Assembly (NCBI GenBank): GCA_902825945.1
Contig: CADECY010000020.1
Span: 12,755 to 76,754, forward strand
Source: an uncultured Acidobacteriota bacterium
GTDB lineage: Bacteria; Acidobacteriota; Terriglobia; Bryobacterales; Bryobacteraceae
Reading direction: 5' to 3'
DNA: 64,000 bases
In this document: piece by piece, positions 18,236 through 26,768 of the stretch
Layout: each line of letters opens with the position of its first letter
Position numbering within the stretch: position 1 is the stretch's first letter
Notes under the pieces: generated by a model
The model's database searches: none
Told to the model about the DNA's origin: nothing
Seen by the model: the letters and a program-made list of their open reading frames with translations, nothing else
Program-made: the position numbers and the translations under genes

Positions 18236-19657
18236 ATGGGTAAGGATACAGGATTCTTGGAATTCGGCCGCGAGACTCCCTCGCGGCGACCAGTCACCGA
18301 ACGCGTGAACGACTACTTCGAGATCTATCTCGAATTCGAAGCCGATCGTGTCCGCACGCAGGGCGCACGCTGCATGGATTGCGGTGTGCCGTTTTGTCAT
18401 ACCGGCTGTCCGGTCAACAACATGATCCCGGACTGGAATGACCTGATCTATCGCAACCGTTGGCGTGAGGCGATCCGGATTCTGCACTCGACCAACAACT
18501 TTCCGGAGTTCACTGGCCGTGTCTGCCCGGCACCCTGCGAAGCCGCCTGTGTGCTCGGCATCAATGAGCCGCCGGTTGCGATCAAGGTGATCGAGCGCTC
18601 GATCGTCGACCACGCCTGGGAGCAAGGTTGGATCGTTCCCGAGCCGCCCGAAAAGCGGACCGGCAAGAAGGTCGCCGTCATCGGCTCCGGACCCGCGGGC
18701 CTCGCCGCGGCGCAACAACTGAACCGCGCCGGCCACTGGGTCACCGTCTTCGAGAAGGCCGATCGCGCCGGCGGACTCCTCCGCTACGGCATCCCGGATT
18801 TCAAGATGGAGAAGCACCACATTGACCGCCGTGTGCGCCAAATGTCGGAAGAGGGAATCACCTTCCGCGTCAACGCGCACGTCGGAGGCAAGATCTCCAT
18901 CGACGAGATCCGCCGCGACTTCGACGCGGTTCTGCTTGCGGGCGGAGCCGAGCATCCCCGCGACATCCCTGTCCCCGGCCGCGATCTAAAGGGCATCCAC
19001 TTCGCCATGGAGTTCCTGCCCCAACAAAACAAGCGCGTCGCGGGCGACAAACTCGATTCCTCGCTCGATATCTTCGCGACGGGCAAGAAAGTGGTCATTA
19101 TCGGCGGTGGCGACACTGGTGCGGATTGCCTCGGCACCTCCCATCGCCACAAGGCCGCCTCGATCCGTCAGTTCGAAATCATGCCCCGCCCCCCCGAACA
19201 GCGCGCGGACTCGACCCCGTGGCCTCTGTGGCCCTACATGCTCCGCGAAGAGAGTTCGCACGAAGAGGGCGGCGAGCGGATGTTCGCGATCAATACGGTC
19301 AAGTTCGAGGGCGATGCCAACGGCAACGTGAAGGCGCTCCACACCGTGCGCGTCGGACCGCCGCCGAAGTTCGAAACCGTGCCAGGCTCGGCAGAAGTGA
19401 TCGAAGCCGACCTCGTCCTCCTGGCCATGGGCTTCACCGGACCCGTGAAAGGCGGAATGATCGAACAACTCGGCGTCGAACTCGACAACCGCGGCAACGT
19501 GAAGTGCGATGAGAACTACCACAGCTCGGTTCCCGGCGTCTTCGCCGCGGGCGACATGCGGCGCGGACAGTCGCTGATCGTCTGGGCGATCGCGGAAGGC
19601 CGGAAGGCCGCGCGGGGGATCGATATCTATCTGACGGGCGCGTCAAGCCTGCCGTAG
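18236..19657 (+). CDS. gltD: Glutamate synthase small subunit
   Basis: A 473-residue beta subunit that passes electrons from NADPH to GltB. N-terminal Fe-S cysteines are in '[19 protein letters not shown]' and '[13 protein letters not shown]'. The FAD-binding Rossmann motif is '[14 protein letters not shown]' (about 143-156) and the NADPH-binding one is '[13 protein letters not shown]' (about 285-297). A late '[23 protein letters not shown]' closes the flavin site. The ATG lies three bases after the gltB TAA, with GGAG overlapping the gltB end, so the pair is one operon. Confidence 0.97.
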   Translation: MGKDTGFLEFGRETPSRRPVTERVNDYFEIYLEFEADRVRTQGARCMDCGVPFCHTGCPVNNMIPDWNDLIYRNRWREAIRILHSTNNFPEFTGRVCPAPCEAACVLGINEPPVAIKVIERSIVDHAWEQGWIVPEPPEKRTGKKVAVIGSGPAGLAAAQQLNRAGHWVTVFEKADRAGGLLRYGIPDFKMEKHHIDRRVRQMSEEGITFRVNAHVGGKISIDEIRRDFDAVLLAGGAEHPRDIPVPGRDLKGIHFAMEFLPQQNKRVAGDKLDSSLDIFATGKKVVIIGGGDTGADCLGTSHRHKAASIRQFEIMPRPPEQRADSTPWPLWPYMLREESSHEEGGERMFAINTVKFEGDANGNVKALHTVRVGPPPKFETVPGSAEVIEADLVLLAMGFTGPVKGGMIEQLGVELDNRGNVKCDENYHSSVPGVFAAGDMRRGQSLIVWAIAEGRKAARGIDIYLTGASSLP

Positions 19658-19688
19658 GAGTACCGCCCACTCTTCGCGGCACGTGCGG

Positions 19689-19706
19689 CACGCCCCCGTA
19701 GGCGTG
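19689..19706. other. Hairpin between gltD and tRNA-Lys
   Basis: CACGCC and GGCGTG form a 6-bp stem around CCCGTA in the convergent space after gltD and the tRNA gene. It has no T-run on the plus-strand 3' side, so it is at best a weak or factor-assisted terminator. Confidence 0.3.
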
Positions 19707-19710
19707 AAAA

Positions 19711-19786
19711 TGGTGAGCCGGGCGGGGCTCGAACCCGCGACCACCGCATTAAAAGTGCGATGCTCTACCAACTGAGCTACCGGCCC
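19711..19786 (-). tRNA. tRNA-Lys (anticodon TTT)
   Basis: On the minus strand the sequence folds as a full cloverleaf. The acceptor is GGGCCGG paired with CCGGCTC (one G-U), the D arm contains AGCTCAGTTGGTAGAGC, the anticodon loop is CTTTTAA, and the T arm is GCGGGTTCGAGCCCCGC. The discriminator is A and CCA is encoded. TTT reads AAA and AAG lysine codons. A run of four T follows immediately. Confidence 0.95.
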
Positions 19787-19867
19787 ATGTCGATCTTCTT
19801 CAGTTTACCATGGGCTTCTCGGAATCCAGCGCGCGGCAAGCCCTTCCGCCGGCGGCCCGATTCACGC

Positions 19868-19873
19868 TATACT
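19868..19873 (+). promoter_or_regulatory. Possible -10 element for yceD-rpmF-plsX
   Basis: TATACT in the context CGCTATACT, identical to the gltB -10 context, about 40 bases before the yceD start. The -35 side (TCCGCC at 17 bases) is poor, so confidence is low. Confidence 0.35.
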
Positions 19874-19912
19874 AGCAATTTGCCTGTCTAGGCTTCCGCG
19901 GAGGGTGTTCGG

Positions 19913-20440
19913 GTGTTCATTAGCGTCACAGACCTGGAACTGCGGAAGGTCCAGTTGGTGGCCTCGTTCGCGCCGGGCCTGATCGATCTCGAAGAATTGG
20001 GCGTGGCGCAGAAGACACCGATCGAGGTCCGCGGCGTGGCGGAGCTATCCGGGCCGTTGCTGGATATCCGAGTCCACGGTCATCTCTCCGGGAGTCTGGA
20101 AGGCAGTTGTGGACGTTGTCTGGAAACCGTGCCGATCGCGGCGGAAGGCGAATTCGATCTGTTGTATCGCCCCGCGGAGGCCGAGCCGGTTGCCGACGAG
20201 AAAGGAATCACCCAAGCGGACGCCGAAATCGGCTACTATGACGGCGCGGGGATCGAGCTTTCCGACGTGGTTCGCGAGCAGGTGTTGCTGTGGTTGCCCA
20301 CACACATCGTTTGCCGTGAGGACTGCAAGGGAATCTGCCCCATGTGCGGCATCAACCGGAACCGGGAGTCCTGCGGTTGCCAGCCTCCGAAATTCGACGA
20401 GCGCTGGGCGGCCTTGAAAAGCTTACAATCAGGAGAATAG
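19913..20440 (+). CDS. YceD/DUF177 family protein
   Basis: A 175-residue protein of the DUF177 (YceD) family, which in bacteria sits next to rpmF; plant and bacterial members are linked to 23S rRNA accumulation. Cysteine pairs are visible in 'GSCGRCLET' (about 65-72) and in the C-terminal knuckle 'CREDCKGICPMCGINRNRESCGC'. The latter probably binds zinc. The start is GTG at 19913 with GGAGGG seven bases before it. Its TAG ends two bases before the rpmF ATG. Confidence 0.85.
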   Translation: MFISVTDLELRKVQLVASFAPGLIDLEELGVAQKTPIEVRGVAELSGPLLDIRVHGHLSGSLEGSCGRCLETVPIAAEGEFDLLYRPAEAEPVADEKGITQADAEIGYYDGAGIELSDVVREQVLLWLPTHIVCREDCKGICPMCGINRNRESCGCQPPKFDERWAALKSLQSGE

Positions 20441-20441
20441 A

Positions 20442-20624
20442 ATGCCAAATCCAAAACGACGCCATTCCAAGCGCCGCAAGAACAGCCGCCGCGCACACGA
20501 CTTTCTCTCCAAGCCCGCGATGGCTACCTGTCCGGACACCAGCATGGCCGTGCTGCCGCACCGTGTGAGCCCGCACACCGGAAAATACAAGGGCCGCGAA
20601 GTCATCGAAGTCGAGGAATCGTAG
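20442..20624 (+). CDS. rpmF: 50S ribosomal protein L32
   Basis: A 60-residue protein beginning [19 protein letters not shown], the typical L32 basic N-terminus. One of the usual zinc-ribbon cysteines is present ('MATCPDT'), while the second pair position is occupied by '[15 protein letters not shown]', so this is a zinc-free (C-minus type) L32. AGGAG lies eight to nine bases before the ATG. It sits in the standard order yceD-rpmF-plsX. Confidence 0.95.
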   Translation: MPNPKRRHSKRRKNSRRAHDFLSKPAMATCPDTSMAVLPHRVSPHTGKYKGREVIEVEES

Positions 20625-20637
20625 TCCGCGGCCGGCT

Positions 20638-21648
20638 ATGATATCCATCGCCGTCGACGCCATGGGCGGCGATCACTTTCCGAAAGCTGAAGTAGAGGGA
20701 GTGATTCAAGCTGTCCGGCAGTATCCCGTCAAAGTGATACTGGTGGGCCAGCAGGAGGTGGTGCGTCCGGAACTGGATCGCCAGTTCGCCGGATGGAAGG
20801 ATCTTCCGATCGAGGTGGTTCACGCCAGTGAATACATCACGATGGAAGACAGCGCCGCCAAAGCAGTCCGGGCGAAGAAAGACAGTTCGATCCGAGTGGC
20901 CTGCCGTCTGATTCGCGACGGGCAGGCGAGCGGAGTGGTGTCAGCGGGCAACACCGGAGCCGTGATGGCCACCGCGAAGCTAGTGCAGGGGGTCGTGACG
21001 GGTGTCGAGCGGCCCGCTTTGGCGACCACCCTTCCCACCAAGACCGGGCGCCCGACCGTCGTGGTCGACGTGGGGGCCAATGTCGACTGCACCGCGAAGA
21101 TGCTCGCGCAGTTCGCCATCATGGGCGAATGTTATTCGCGCACGGTGCTGCATGTCGAATCGCCGCGCGTGGGCCTGCTCTCGATCGGCGAGGAAGAGCA
21201 CAAGGGCAACGAGTTGACTCGCGAGGCGACGCCGCTGTTCAAGACGCTTCCCGTCAACTTCGTCGGCAATGTCGAGGGCCGCGACATCTTCAAGGGCAAC
21301 GTGGACGTGGTGGTGTGCGACGGCTTTGTCGGGAACGTCCTGCTCAAAGTCGGCGAGGGCGTCGCCGACATGATCAAGTCGCTGCTCAAGGAGTCGCTTT
21401 CGGCGACTCCGCTGCGCAAGCTCGGCGCGGCCCTTTCGAGGAGCGGATTCAATGAGCTCCGCAAGCGGACTGACTATACCGAGTACGGTGGAGCCCCGCT
21501 GCTGGGAGTGAAGGGTGGCGCCTGCATCATCTGCCATGGAAGTTCGAACGCCAATGCGATCAAGAACGCGGTGCGCGTAGCCTACGAATACGCCAACGGT
21601 GGCGTCAACGCGCGGATCGAATCGGAGCTGAACTGCTCGGTCGCATGA
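20638..21648 (+). CDS. plsX: Phosphate acyltransferase PlsX
   Basis: A 336-residue enzyme that turns acyl-ACP plus phosphate into acyl-phosphate for glycerolipid synthesis by PlsY. Family blocks are present: '[12 protein letters not shown]' at the start, '[12 protein letters not shown]', 'VDVGANVDC', '[11 protein letters not shown]' and '[15 protein letters not shown]'. The length is normal. It lies 13 bases after rpmF. fabH, the usual next gene, is absent and two ATPase genes follow instead. Confidence 0.95.
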   Translation: MISIAVDAMGGDHFPKAEVEGVIQAVRQYPVKVILVGQQEVVRPELDRQFAGWKDLPIEVVHASEYITMEDSAAKAVRAKKDSSIRVACRLIRDGQASGVVSAGNTGAVMATAKLVQGVVTGVERPALATTLPTKTGRPTVVVDVGANVDCTAKMLAQFAIMGECYSRTVLHVESPRVGLLSIGEEEHKGNELTREATPLFKTLPVNFVGNVEGRDIFKGNVDVVVCDGFVGNVLLKVGEGVADMIKSLLKESLSATPLRKLGAALSRSGFNELRKRTDYTEYGGAPLLGVKGGACIICHGSSNANAIKNAVRVAYEYANGGVNARIESELNCSVA

Positions 21649-21681
21649 TGCGGACGTAGCGATCGATGCCCCACGGGGGGC

Positions 21682-21699
21682 CGTTTCGGCTCCGAAACG
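21682..21699 (+). terminator. Hairpin after plsX, no T-run
   Basis: CGTTTCG-GCTC-CGAAACG forms a 7-bp stem with a 4-base loop starting 33 bases after the plsX stop. The next bases are AGAAGC, so it is not a canonical intrinsic terminator. It could still separate the lipid/ribosomal operon from the ATPase pair. Confidence 0.35.
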
Positions 21700-21732
21700 A
21701 GAAGCACTCCGCGATCGCGGTAGATTAGAGGA

Positions 21733-23250
21733 ATGAGCAGCTCCGTGGCGACACGAGAGAATCCGTACACCATCGGCGTGCCGGTGGACGCGGATGGATC
21801 TTTCTTCGGACGCGAGGAAGTGTTCGAAAGTATCCGGGCCTACCTGCTCGAAACCGCCCCGGTGAGCGTCATCCGCGGCCAGCGCCGGATCGGAAAGTCG
21901 TCGGTGCTACGGCGAATGGAGCAGCACGTTCGGATCCCAGGCCACCAATTCGTATTGTTCGACTTGCAGGCCGGCGCGCGTTCCACGCTCGGAGAACTGC
22001 TCAGCCACCTATCCGCGGCAATCGCGGACAAGATTGACAAAGCGCCTCCGGTCCCGCTCCCGGCGGCCCTCGAGGCCTCCCCATCGGCCTTCGTCACGGA
22101 GTTTCTCGGGCCCGCGCTTCAGGCATTTCCGGGAACGCTGGTGTTGTTGTTCGACGAGTTCGATGCGCTCGGATTCCAGTCGGGCCCGGATTCCCGTGTC
22201 GGCGATCAGTTCGGATCGATCCTGCTTTGGACGCTCGGCCGGGTCAAGAACCTGCGCGTGATCGCGGTAGTGGGCCGGAATCTCGATCAACTCGACCGGT
22301 TGCCGGGCATGTTCCACAGCGCTCCGCAGCAACCACTCGGACTGTTGGACGCGACTAGCGCGGAGCGATTGATCCGGATGCCGTCGCGGGGGCAACTCGA
22401 CTTCGAGCCAGGGGCGGTTGACGCGATTCAGTCGCTTGCATGCGGGCATCCCTACTTTACGCAGTTGCTCTGCTTTTCGGTGTTTCAACGTGCGAAGTCG
22501 AAAGACAAGTGGAGCGTCTCCGCGGAGGACGTGGAAGAGAGCGTCACGGATGAGTTGGTGCGGGGCCGCGGTGGGCTCACTTGGTTTCGAGATGGATTGC
22601 CAGTGAACGAGCGGGTGATGTTCTCGGCCTCCGCGGAGGGAAACGGCGACCCGGGAACCGCGGGCAAGCTGCTGTTTCAGAGAGGCGCCGTTCGCACCGA
22701 GGGGCTCGGGCTTGCCGAGGACCGGCTCCGCGAGTGGGGCTATCTGACGCGCGAGGGCCGCGTCGCCGTCGAACTGGTGGGGCGGTGGATTCGCCAGGAG
22801 TATCCGCTGCGCGAGGAAATCCGGGAGTTGGAGAAGGCCGATGCCGTGGCCGATGATTCATACCGAAAGGCTCGTGAACTCGGAATGTCGGGCGACTCCG
22901 CTGGCAAGAAGAAGGCACTGCAGGAATGCGTGCAGCGTAACCCGAATCACGGCCGCGCCCTGTCCGATCTCGGGGCTGTCCACTTCGATGCGAGGGAGTA
23001 TGGCGAGGCCGTCGAACGCTATCGCCGGGCTTGGCGGCTCAACCCGGCTGTGTCCGGCGAGTTCGTCGAAGCCTTGACTGCTCTCGCGCGTGAAACGGCC
23101 AAGAGCGGAGACGCGCAAACATATCTCGCGGAGGCGCTGGCCGTCGATCCGAAATCGGAATCCGTGCTCGCTCTTCTGAAGGATCCGGCGATGACGAGTG
23201 GCACCATCTCGAGAGCGTGGGCCTCGATTCAGAAGATCCTGGGGAGCTAA
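21733..23250 (+). CDS. STAND/AAA-type ATPase with C-terminal TPR segment
   Basis: A 505-residue P-loop ATPase. It opens with 'FFGREEVFESIRAYLLE' (24-40), typical of STAND/AAA_16-like NTPases. Walker A is GQRRIGKSS (49-57) and Walker B is LVLLFDEFD (136-144). A winged-helix-like part ('GYLTREGRVAVELVGRWIRQEYPL') follows at about 335-360. Two TPR-like repeats at about 390-440 ('NPNHGRALSDLGAVHFDAREYGEAVERYRRAWRLNP' spacing) suggest protein binding. There is no effector domain or membrane segment. AGAGGA precedes the ATG. The next ATPase starts four bases after its stop. The function is unknown; signalling or defence is a possibility, not a conclusion. Confidence 0.75.
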   Translation: MSSSVATRENPYTIGVPVDADGSFFGREEVFESIRAYLLETAPVSVIRGQRRIGKSSVLRRMEQHVRIPGHQFVLFDLQAGARSTLGELLSHLSAAIADKIDKAPPVPLPAALEASPSAFVTEFLGPALQAFPGTLVLLFDEFDALGFQSGPDSRVGDQFGSILLWTLGRVKNLRVIAVVGRNLDQLDRLPGMFHSAPQQPLGLLDATSAERLIRMPSRGQLDFEPGAVDAIQSLACGHPYFTQLLCFSVFQRAKSKDKWSVSAEDVEESVTDELVRGRGGLTWFRDGLPVNERVMFSASAEGNGDPGTAGKLLFQRGAVRTEGLGLAEDRLREWGYLTREGRVAVELVGRWIRQEYPLREEIRELEKADAVADDSYRKARELGMSGDSAGKKKALQECVQRNPNHGRALSDLGAVHFDAREYGEAVERYRRAWRLNPAVSGEFVEALTALARETAKSGDAQTYLAEALAVDPKSESVLALLKDPAMTSGTISRAWASIQKILGS

Positions 23251-23254
23251 CGAC

Positions 23255-24493
23255 GTGGCGAATCCATTCACGCCTGGCTTGGCGAGCAACCGGCTGATTG
23301 GCCGGACATCAGAACTGAGCGACGCCTGCGCGCAAATCCGCAACGAAGGGCACTTCGCCATCAGCGGCATCTCTGGCAGCGGCAAGACGTCGTTTCTGCA
23401 TGCCCTCGAGGAGCCCAAGCTTTGGATGCCTCAGGGCGTGAATGCCGCCGACGGATTCGCCGTGTTCCTCGATCTGTCGAACTACCAGCCGTTCCGGCCG
23501 GCCGAATTCTGGACCGCTGTCCGCGACGAGCTAGCCAACAAGCTCCACATCCACGATCCGCTGCGCGAGCAGATCGCCAAGAGCGAGGCAACCGCGAAGG
23601 GTGTCGAGGCAGCCTGCAAGAGCCTGCGCGCTCGCGGCAAGCGGATTCTCCTGCTGCTCGACGGCTATGACAACGCTGCGCTTGCCAACGGCGCCTACTC
23701 CGCGGACGAACTGCTCACTCACCTGTTCGAGACTCGCCGCTTGGCGCAGGCGCGATGCTTCGCCACCGTCACCGCGACCTATCGCCGGCTCAACGATCTC
23801 GGTCCGCCGCCGGAGAAGCTGCAGGCTGGCGCCTCACCCTGGTACAACCAATACCTGTTTCAGCCGATTGGAAACCTTGCTGAGAACGAGTGCGATCAGT
23901 TCCACTCGCTGCTCGCGCCGTTGAACATCCCCGGGGTCTGGCGGAAGGCGTTGTACGAGCTCTGCGGCGGATGTCCCGCGCTTCATCAGCACGCGGGCCA
24001 CATCCTATTCGATTCGGTCCCCCAACAGACGCTGCCGCCGATTCAGGAGTTCTGGGACAGACTCGAATCGGCGACGCGGCACTACTACAAGATCTGGTGG
24101 AGCAGCGCCACCGAGACCGAGCGTCTGTTGATGAAGCTAGTCGCGGTTTCGGAGCTGCAGAACCGGCGGGATCTCAATCGCGAATATGATCTTCGCGATC
24201 TGCCGGTCATTTTCAGCCAGAATGACCGCCAACTTCGCGAGTTGTGCGAGCGCGGATTGCTGAGGAAGAAGACGAGCACGGCATACGAATTCTGCTCGTC
24301 GATGATGGAGTGGTGGGTGCTGCGCGAGGTCGAAAACACCCCCGCCGCGGATGCCTTCGGCGATCGCGAGAAAGACCTGCTCAACCTGAGCAAGGCGCAG
24401 GTGAAGGCGATCAATGGCGCATTCGCCAAGGTCTGGCAGCACAAGGACACGATCAAGTCCGTCATCTCCTGGGCAGCGAAGCTTTTTGCCTGA
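23255..24493 (+). CDS. Second STAND/AAA-type ATPase
   Basis: A 412-residue P-loop ATPase. The GTG at 23255 is chosen because it follows the preceding stop by four bases with GGGGAG eight bases upstream. Walker A is GISGSGKTS (38-46) and Walker B is ILLLLDGYD (131-139). 'RLIGRTSEL' at 13-21 matches the opening motif of the neighbouring ATPase. The C-terminal half contains 'CGGCPALHQHAG' (a GxP-like STAND sensor) and a winged-helix-like end ('LCERGLLRKKTSTAYEFCSSMMEWWVL'). The two ATPases share order and fold but differ clearly in sequence, so they probably form a hetero-oligomer or successive components. The target is unknown. Confidence 0.75.
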   Translation: MANPFTPGLASNRLIGRTSELSDACAQIRNEGHFAISGISGSGKTSFLHALEEPKLWMPQGVNAADGFAVFLDLSNYQPFRPAEFWTAVRDELANKLHIHDPLREQIAKSEATAKGVEAACKSLRARGKRILLLLDGYDNAALANGAYSADELLTHLFETRRLAQARCFATVTATYRRLNDLGPPPEKLQAGASPWYNQYLFQPIGNLAENECDQFHSLLAPLNIPGVWRKALYELCGGCPALHQHAGHILFDSVPQQTLPPIQEFWDRLESATRHYYKIWWSSATETERLLMKLVAVSELQNRRDLNREYDLRDLPVIFSQNDRQLRELCERGLLRKKTSTAYEFCSSMMEWWVLREVENTPAADAFGDREKDLLNLSKAQVKAINGAFAKVWQHKDTIKSVISWAAKLFA

Positions 24494-24509
24494 TAATGGT
24501 TCGGAGCAC

Positions 24510-26000
24510 ATGCCCCGAATCCTCATTTGCGAATGCAAGCAGGAGGTCTCCTCCTTCAACCCCGTCCCCGGTCTCTACTCGGACTTCGCCGTCCAACGCG
24601 GCCAGGCCTTACTCGACTATCACCACTCCGTCCGGAACGAAGTGGGAGGCGCGCTGAGCGTCTTCGAAGCCACGCCAGGAGTCGAAATCGTGCCCGGTTA
24701 CGGGTGCCGCGGAATCACTTCCGGCGGCACGATCGCCGGCGCGGATTTCGCGCGTTTAGCGAGCGAATTCCTGGCCGAGGTCAAAGCCGCTCGCGATCTC
24801 GATGCCGTCTACTTCTCGTTGCATGGCGCACTCGCCGCCACTGATGTCGAGGACTGCGAGGGACACCTGCTCGCCGAGACACGCAAGATCGTGGGTGAGA
24901 AGATTCCGATCGTCACCTCGCTCGATCTCCACGGAATCCTGACCGACAAGATCCTCGAACACTCGAATGCCGTGGTGCCCTATCACACCTATCCGCATGT
25001 CGACTTCTTCGAGACCGGCGTGCGGTCGGCGAAACTGTTGCTGCGGATCTTGAGCGGTGATGCGAAGCCCGTATCGATTCGCGTGCCGATTCCGGCGATG
25101 GTTCGCGGCTACGAGTTGATCACCGAGACGGGCATGTTCGGGCGCTGCGTGCGCCGCACGATCGCGTTCGAGGATGGTCCGGGACTGTGCGGCGGCATGT
25201 TCATCGGGAATCCCTTCACCGACGTGACGGACCTCTGCTCGAACGTATTGCTCACCGCGAACGGTGACGAAGCCGAAGGTGTGAAAGAGGCCATCTCGAT
25301 CGCGCGGGAATTCTGGACGATGCGCGAACATCTGCAGCAGCCGCTCACCGGGCTCGAGGAGAGCATCCGTATCGCAGCCGCGGCGAAGGGGCGCATCGTA
25401 CTCGTGGACGCAGCCGATGCGACTTCTTCCGGTGCTCCGGGCGACAGCAACGCGATCGCGCGCGAACTGATCCGCCAAGGCTGTACGAGAACCGCCCTCG
25501 TTCCGGTGGTCGATGAACCCGCGGTGAAAGCCGCGTTTCGCGCGGGTGCCGGGAATCGCGTGACCACGCCGATCGGAGGCACGCTCGATCCTGCGCGGCA
25601 CACGCCACTTCTGGTCGAGGGCAAAGTGCGCGTGCTCTCTGATGGCGATCTCGTCAGCGAATCACACGGCGAGCGATGGTTCGCGGGTCCCAGCGCGGTG
25701 ATCCAATCGGGTCCGATTACCTATGTGCTGAGCAGCCGTCCGGTGAGTCTCTATGACCGCACGATTTTCCTGGCGAACGGACAAGATCCGCATACGTTCG
25801 ACATGACCGTGGTGAAGTCGCCGCATTGCCAGCCGCGATTCTTCGCTGATGGCGCAGAGCGGCTGATCAATGTCGACGCGCCGGGCGCAACGAGTGCGAA
25901 TCTGCCGTACCTCGGCCACACGCGGTGCGCGCGGCCTGTGTTCCCGCTCGATCCAGGAATCGAGTATGAACCGAAGCCGCGAATCTTCCGGCGGGGTTAG
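24510..26000 (+). CDS. M81-family metallopeptidase, MlrC-like
   Basis: About 496 residues. MlrC is the zinc peptidase that finishes microcystin/nodularin linear-peptide breakdown, and most relatives have unknown peptide or amide substrates. Family blocks are visible: 'ILICECKQEVSSFNP' at the start, 'YFSLHGA', 'VTSLDLHGI' and 'YHTYPHVDFFETG' for metal binding, then 'DAADATSSGAPGDSN'. The ATG at 24510 is preferred to the upstream frame because the N-terminal family motif starts there. It is followed nine bases later by an HpaI-type aldolase. Confidence 0.85.
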   Translation: MPRILICECKQEVSSFNPVPGLYSDFAVQRGQALLDYHHSVRNEVGGALSVFEATPGVEIVPGYGCRGITSGGTIAGADFARLASEFLAEVKAARDLDAVYFSLHGALAATDVEDCEGHLLAETRKIVGEKIPIVTSLDLHGILTDKILEHSNAVVPYHTYPHVDFFETGVRSAKLLLRILSGDAKPVSIRVPIPAMVRGYELITETGMFGRCVRRTIAFEDGPGLCGGMFIGNPFTDVTDLCSNVLLTANGDEAEGVKEAISIAREFWTMREHLQQPLTGLEESIRIAAAAKGRIVLVDAADATSSGAPGDSNAIARELIRQGCTRTALVPVVDEPAVKAAFRAGAGNRVTTPIGGTLDPARHTPLLVEGKVRVLSDGDLVSESHGERWFAGPSAVIQSGPITYVLSSRPVSLYDRTIFLANGQDPHTFDMTVVKSPHCQPRFFADGAERLINVDAPGATSANLPYLGHTRCARPVFPLDPGIEYEPKPRIFRRG

Positions 26001-26009
26001 GAGTCCACG

Positions 26010-26762
26010 ATGACGATGAAACAGAAACTACAGGCTGGCGAGACCGTCTACGGCCAGATGATCCTCGATCTGTTCACACCCGGCGTCGCGCCGATCCTGC
26101 ATCACGCCGGACTCGACTTCGTGATCTACGACATGGAACACGGACGCTGCGGCTACGAACTCTTGAGTCAGATGGTGACGTCGTGCCGTGGCACTCGCCT
26201 GACGCCGATCGCGCGCGTGCCTGATGTCTACGCGTATCCGGTCGCGCGGCTGCTGGATATCGGCGCCAAGGGCGTGATGATTCCGCGGCTCGAAACTCCG
26301 GAGCAGATGCAGGACGCCGTTGCCCAGTTGAAGTATCCGCCGCGCGGAAAACGCGGTGTCGCACTCGGGCTTGCGCATGACGATTATCACGCCCAGGGCG
26401 CGCCGTACTTCGAGAAGGCGAATGACGAGACCGTGGTAATCGCGATCATCGAGACACCGAAAGCGCTCGAGAACCTCGACGCGATCGTTGCGACTCCCGG
26501 GCTCGACATCGCCTGGATGGGCCACTTCGATCTCACCGTTTCACTCGGCATTCCGGCGCAATTCGATCATCCGGTCTTCCTCCAGGCGATGGACTCGCTG
26601 GTGGCCGCGTGCCGCAAGCACGGAATCGCAGCGGGATTCCTGCCCGCGAACGCGGATGACATGCGGCACTGGCTCGCCAAGGGATTCCGCGCGATCAGTC
26701 TCGGGTCCGATGTCGGGGTCTACTCGCGGGGCATCTCGGAGTTTCGAAAAGCCGCGAACTGA
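26010..26762 (+). CDS. HpcH/HpaI-family aldolase
   Basis: A 250-residue class II aldolase that cleaves 2-keto-3-deoxy acids to pyruvate plus an aldehyde. Blocks are present: 'VIYDMEHGRCG' with the metal-site acid nearby, 'PIARVPDV', 'GVMIPRLETPEQ', 'IAIIETPKALEN' and 'DIAWMGHFDLTVSLGIP'. GGAG lies six bases before the ATG. Its order with the M81 gene suggests a short catabolic operon. Its stop is six bases from the stop of the convergent next gene. Confidence 0.85.
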   Translation: MTMKQKLQAGETVYGQMILDLFTPGVAPILHHAGLDFVIYDMEHGRCGYELLSQMVTSCRGTRLTPIARVPDVYAYPVARLLDIGAKGVMIPRLETPEQMQDAVAQLKYPPRGKRGVALGLAHDDYHAQGAPYFEKANDETVVIAIIETPKALENLDAIVATPGLDIAWMGHFDLTVSLGIPAQFDHPVFLQAMDSLVAACRKHGIAAGFLPANADDMRHWLAKGFRAISLGSDVGVYSRGISEFRKAAN

Positions 26763-26768
26763 TCAACC

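Noticed and set aside
19689-19706. Hairpin after gltD as a strong intrinsic terminator
   Set aside because: It has no T-run on the 3' side for gltD, and for the tRNA strand the T-run precedes the hairpin.
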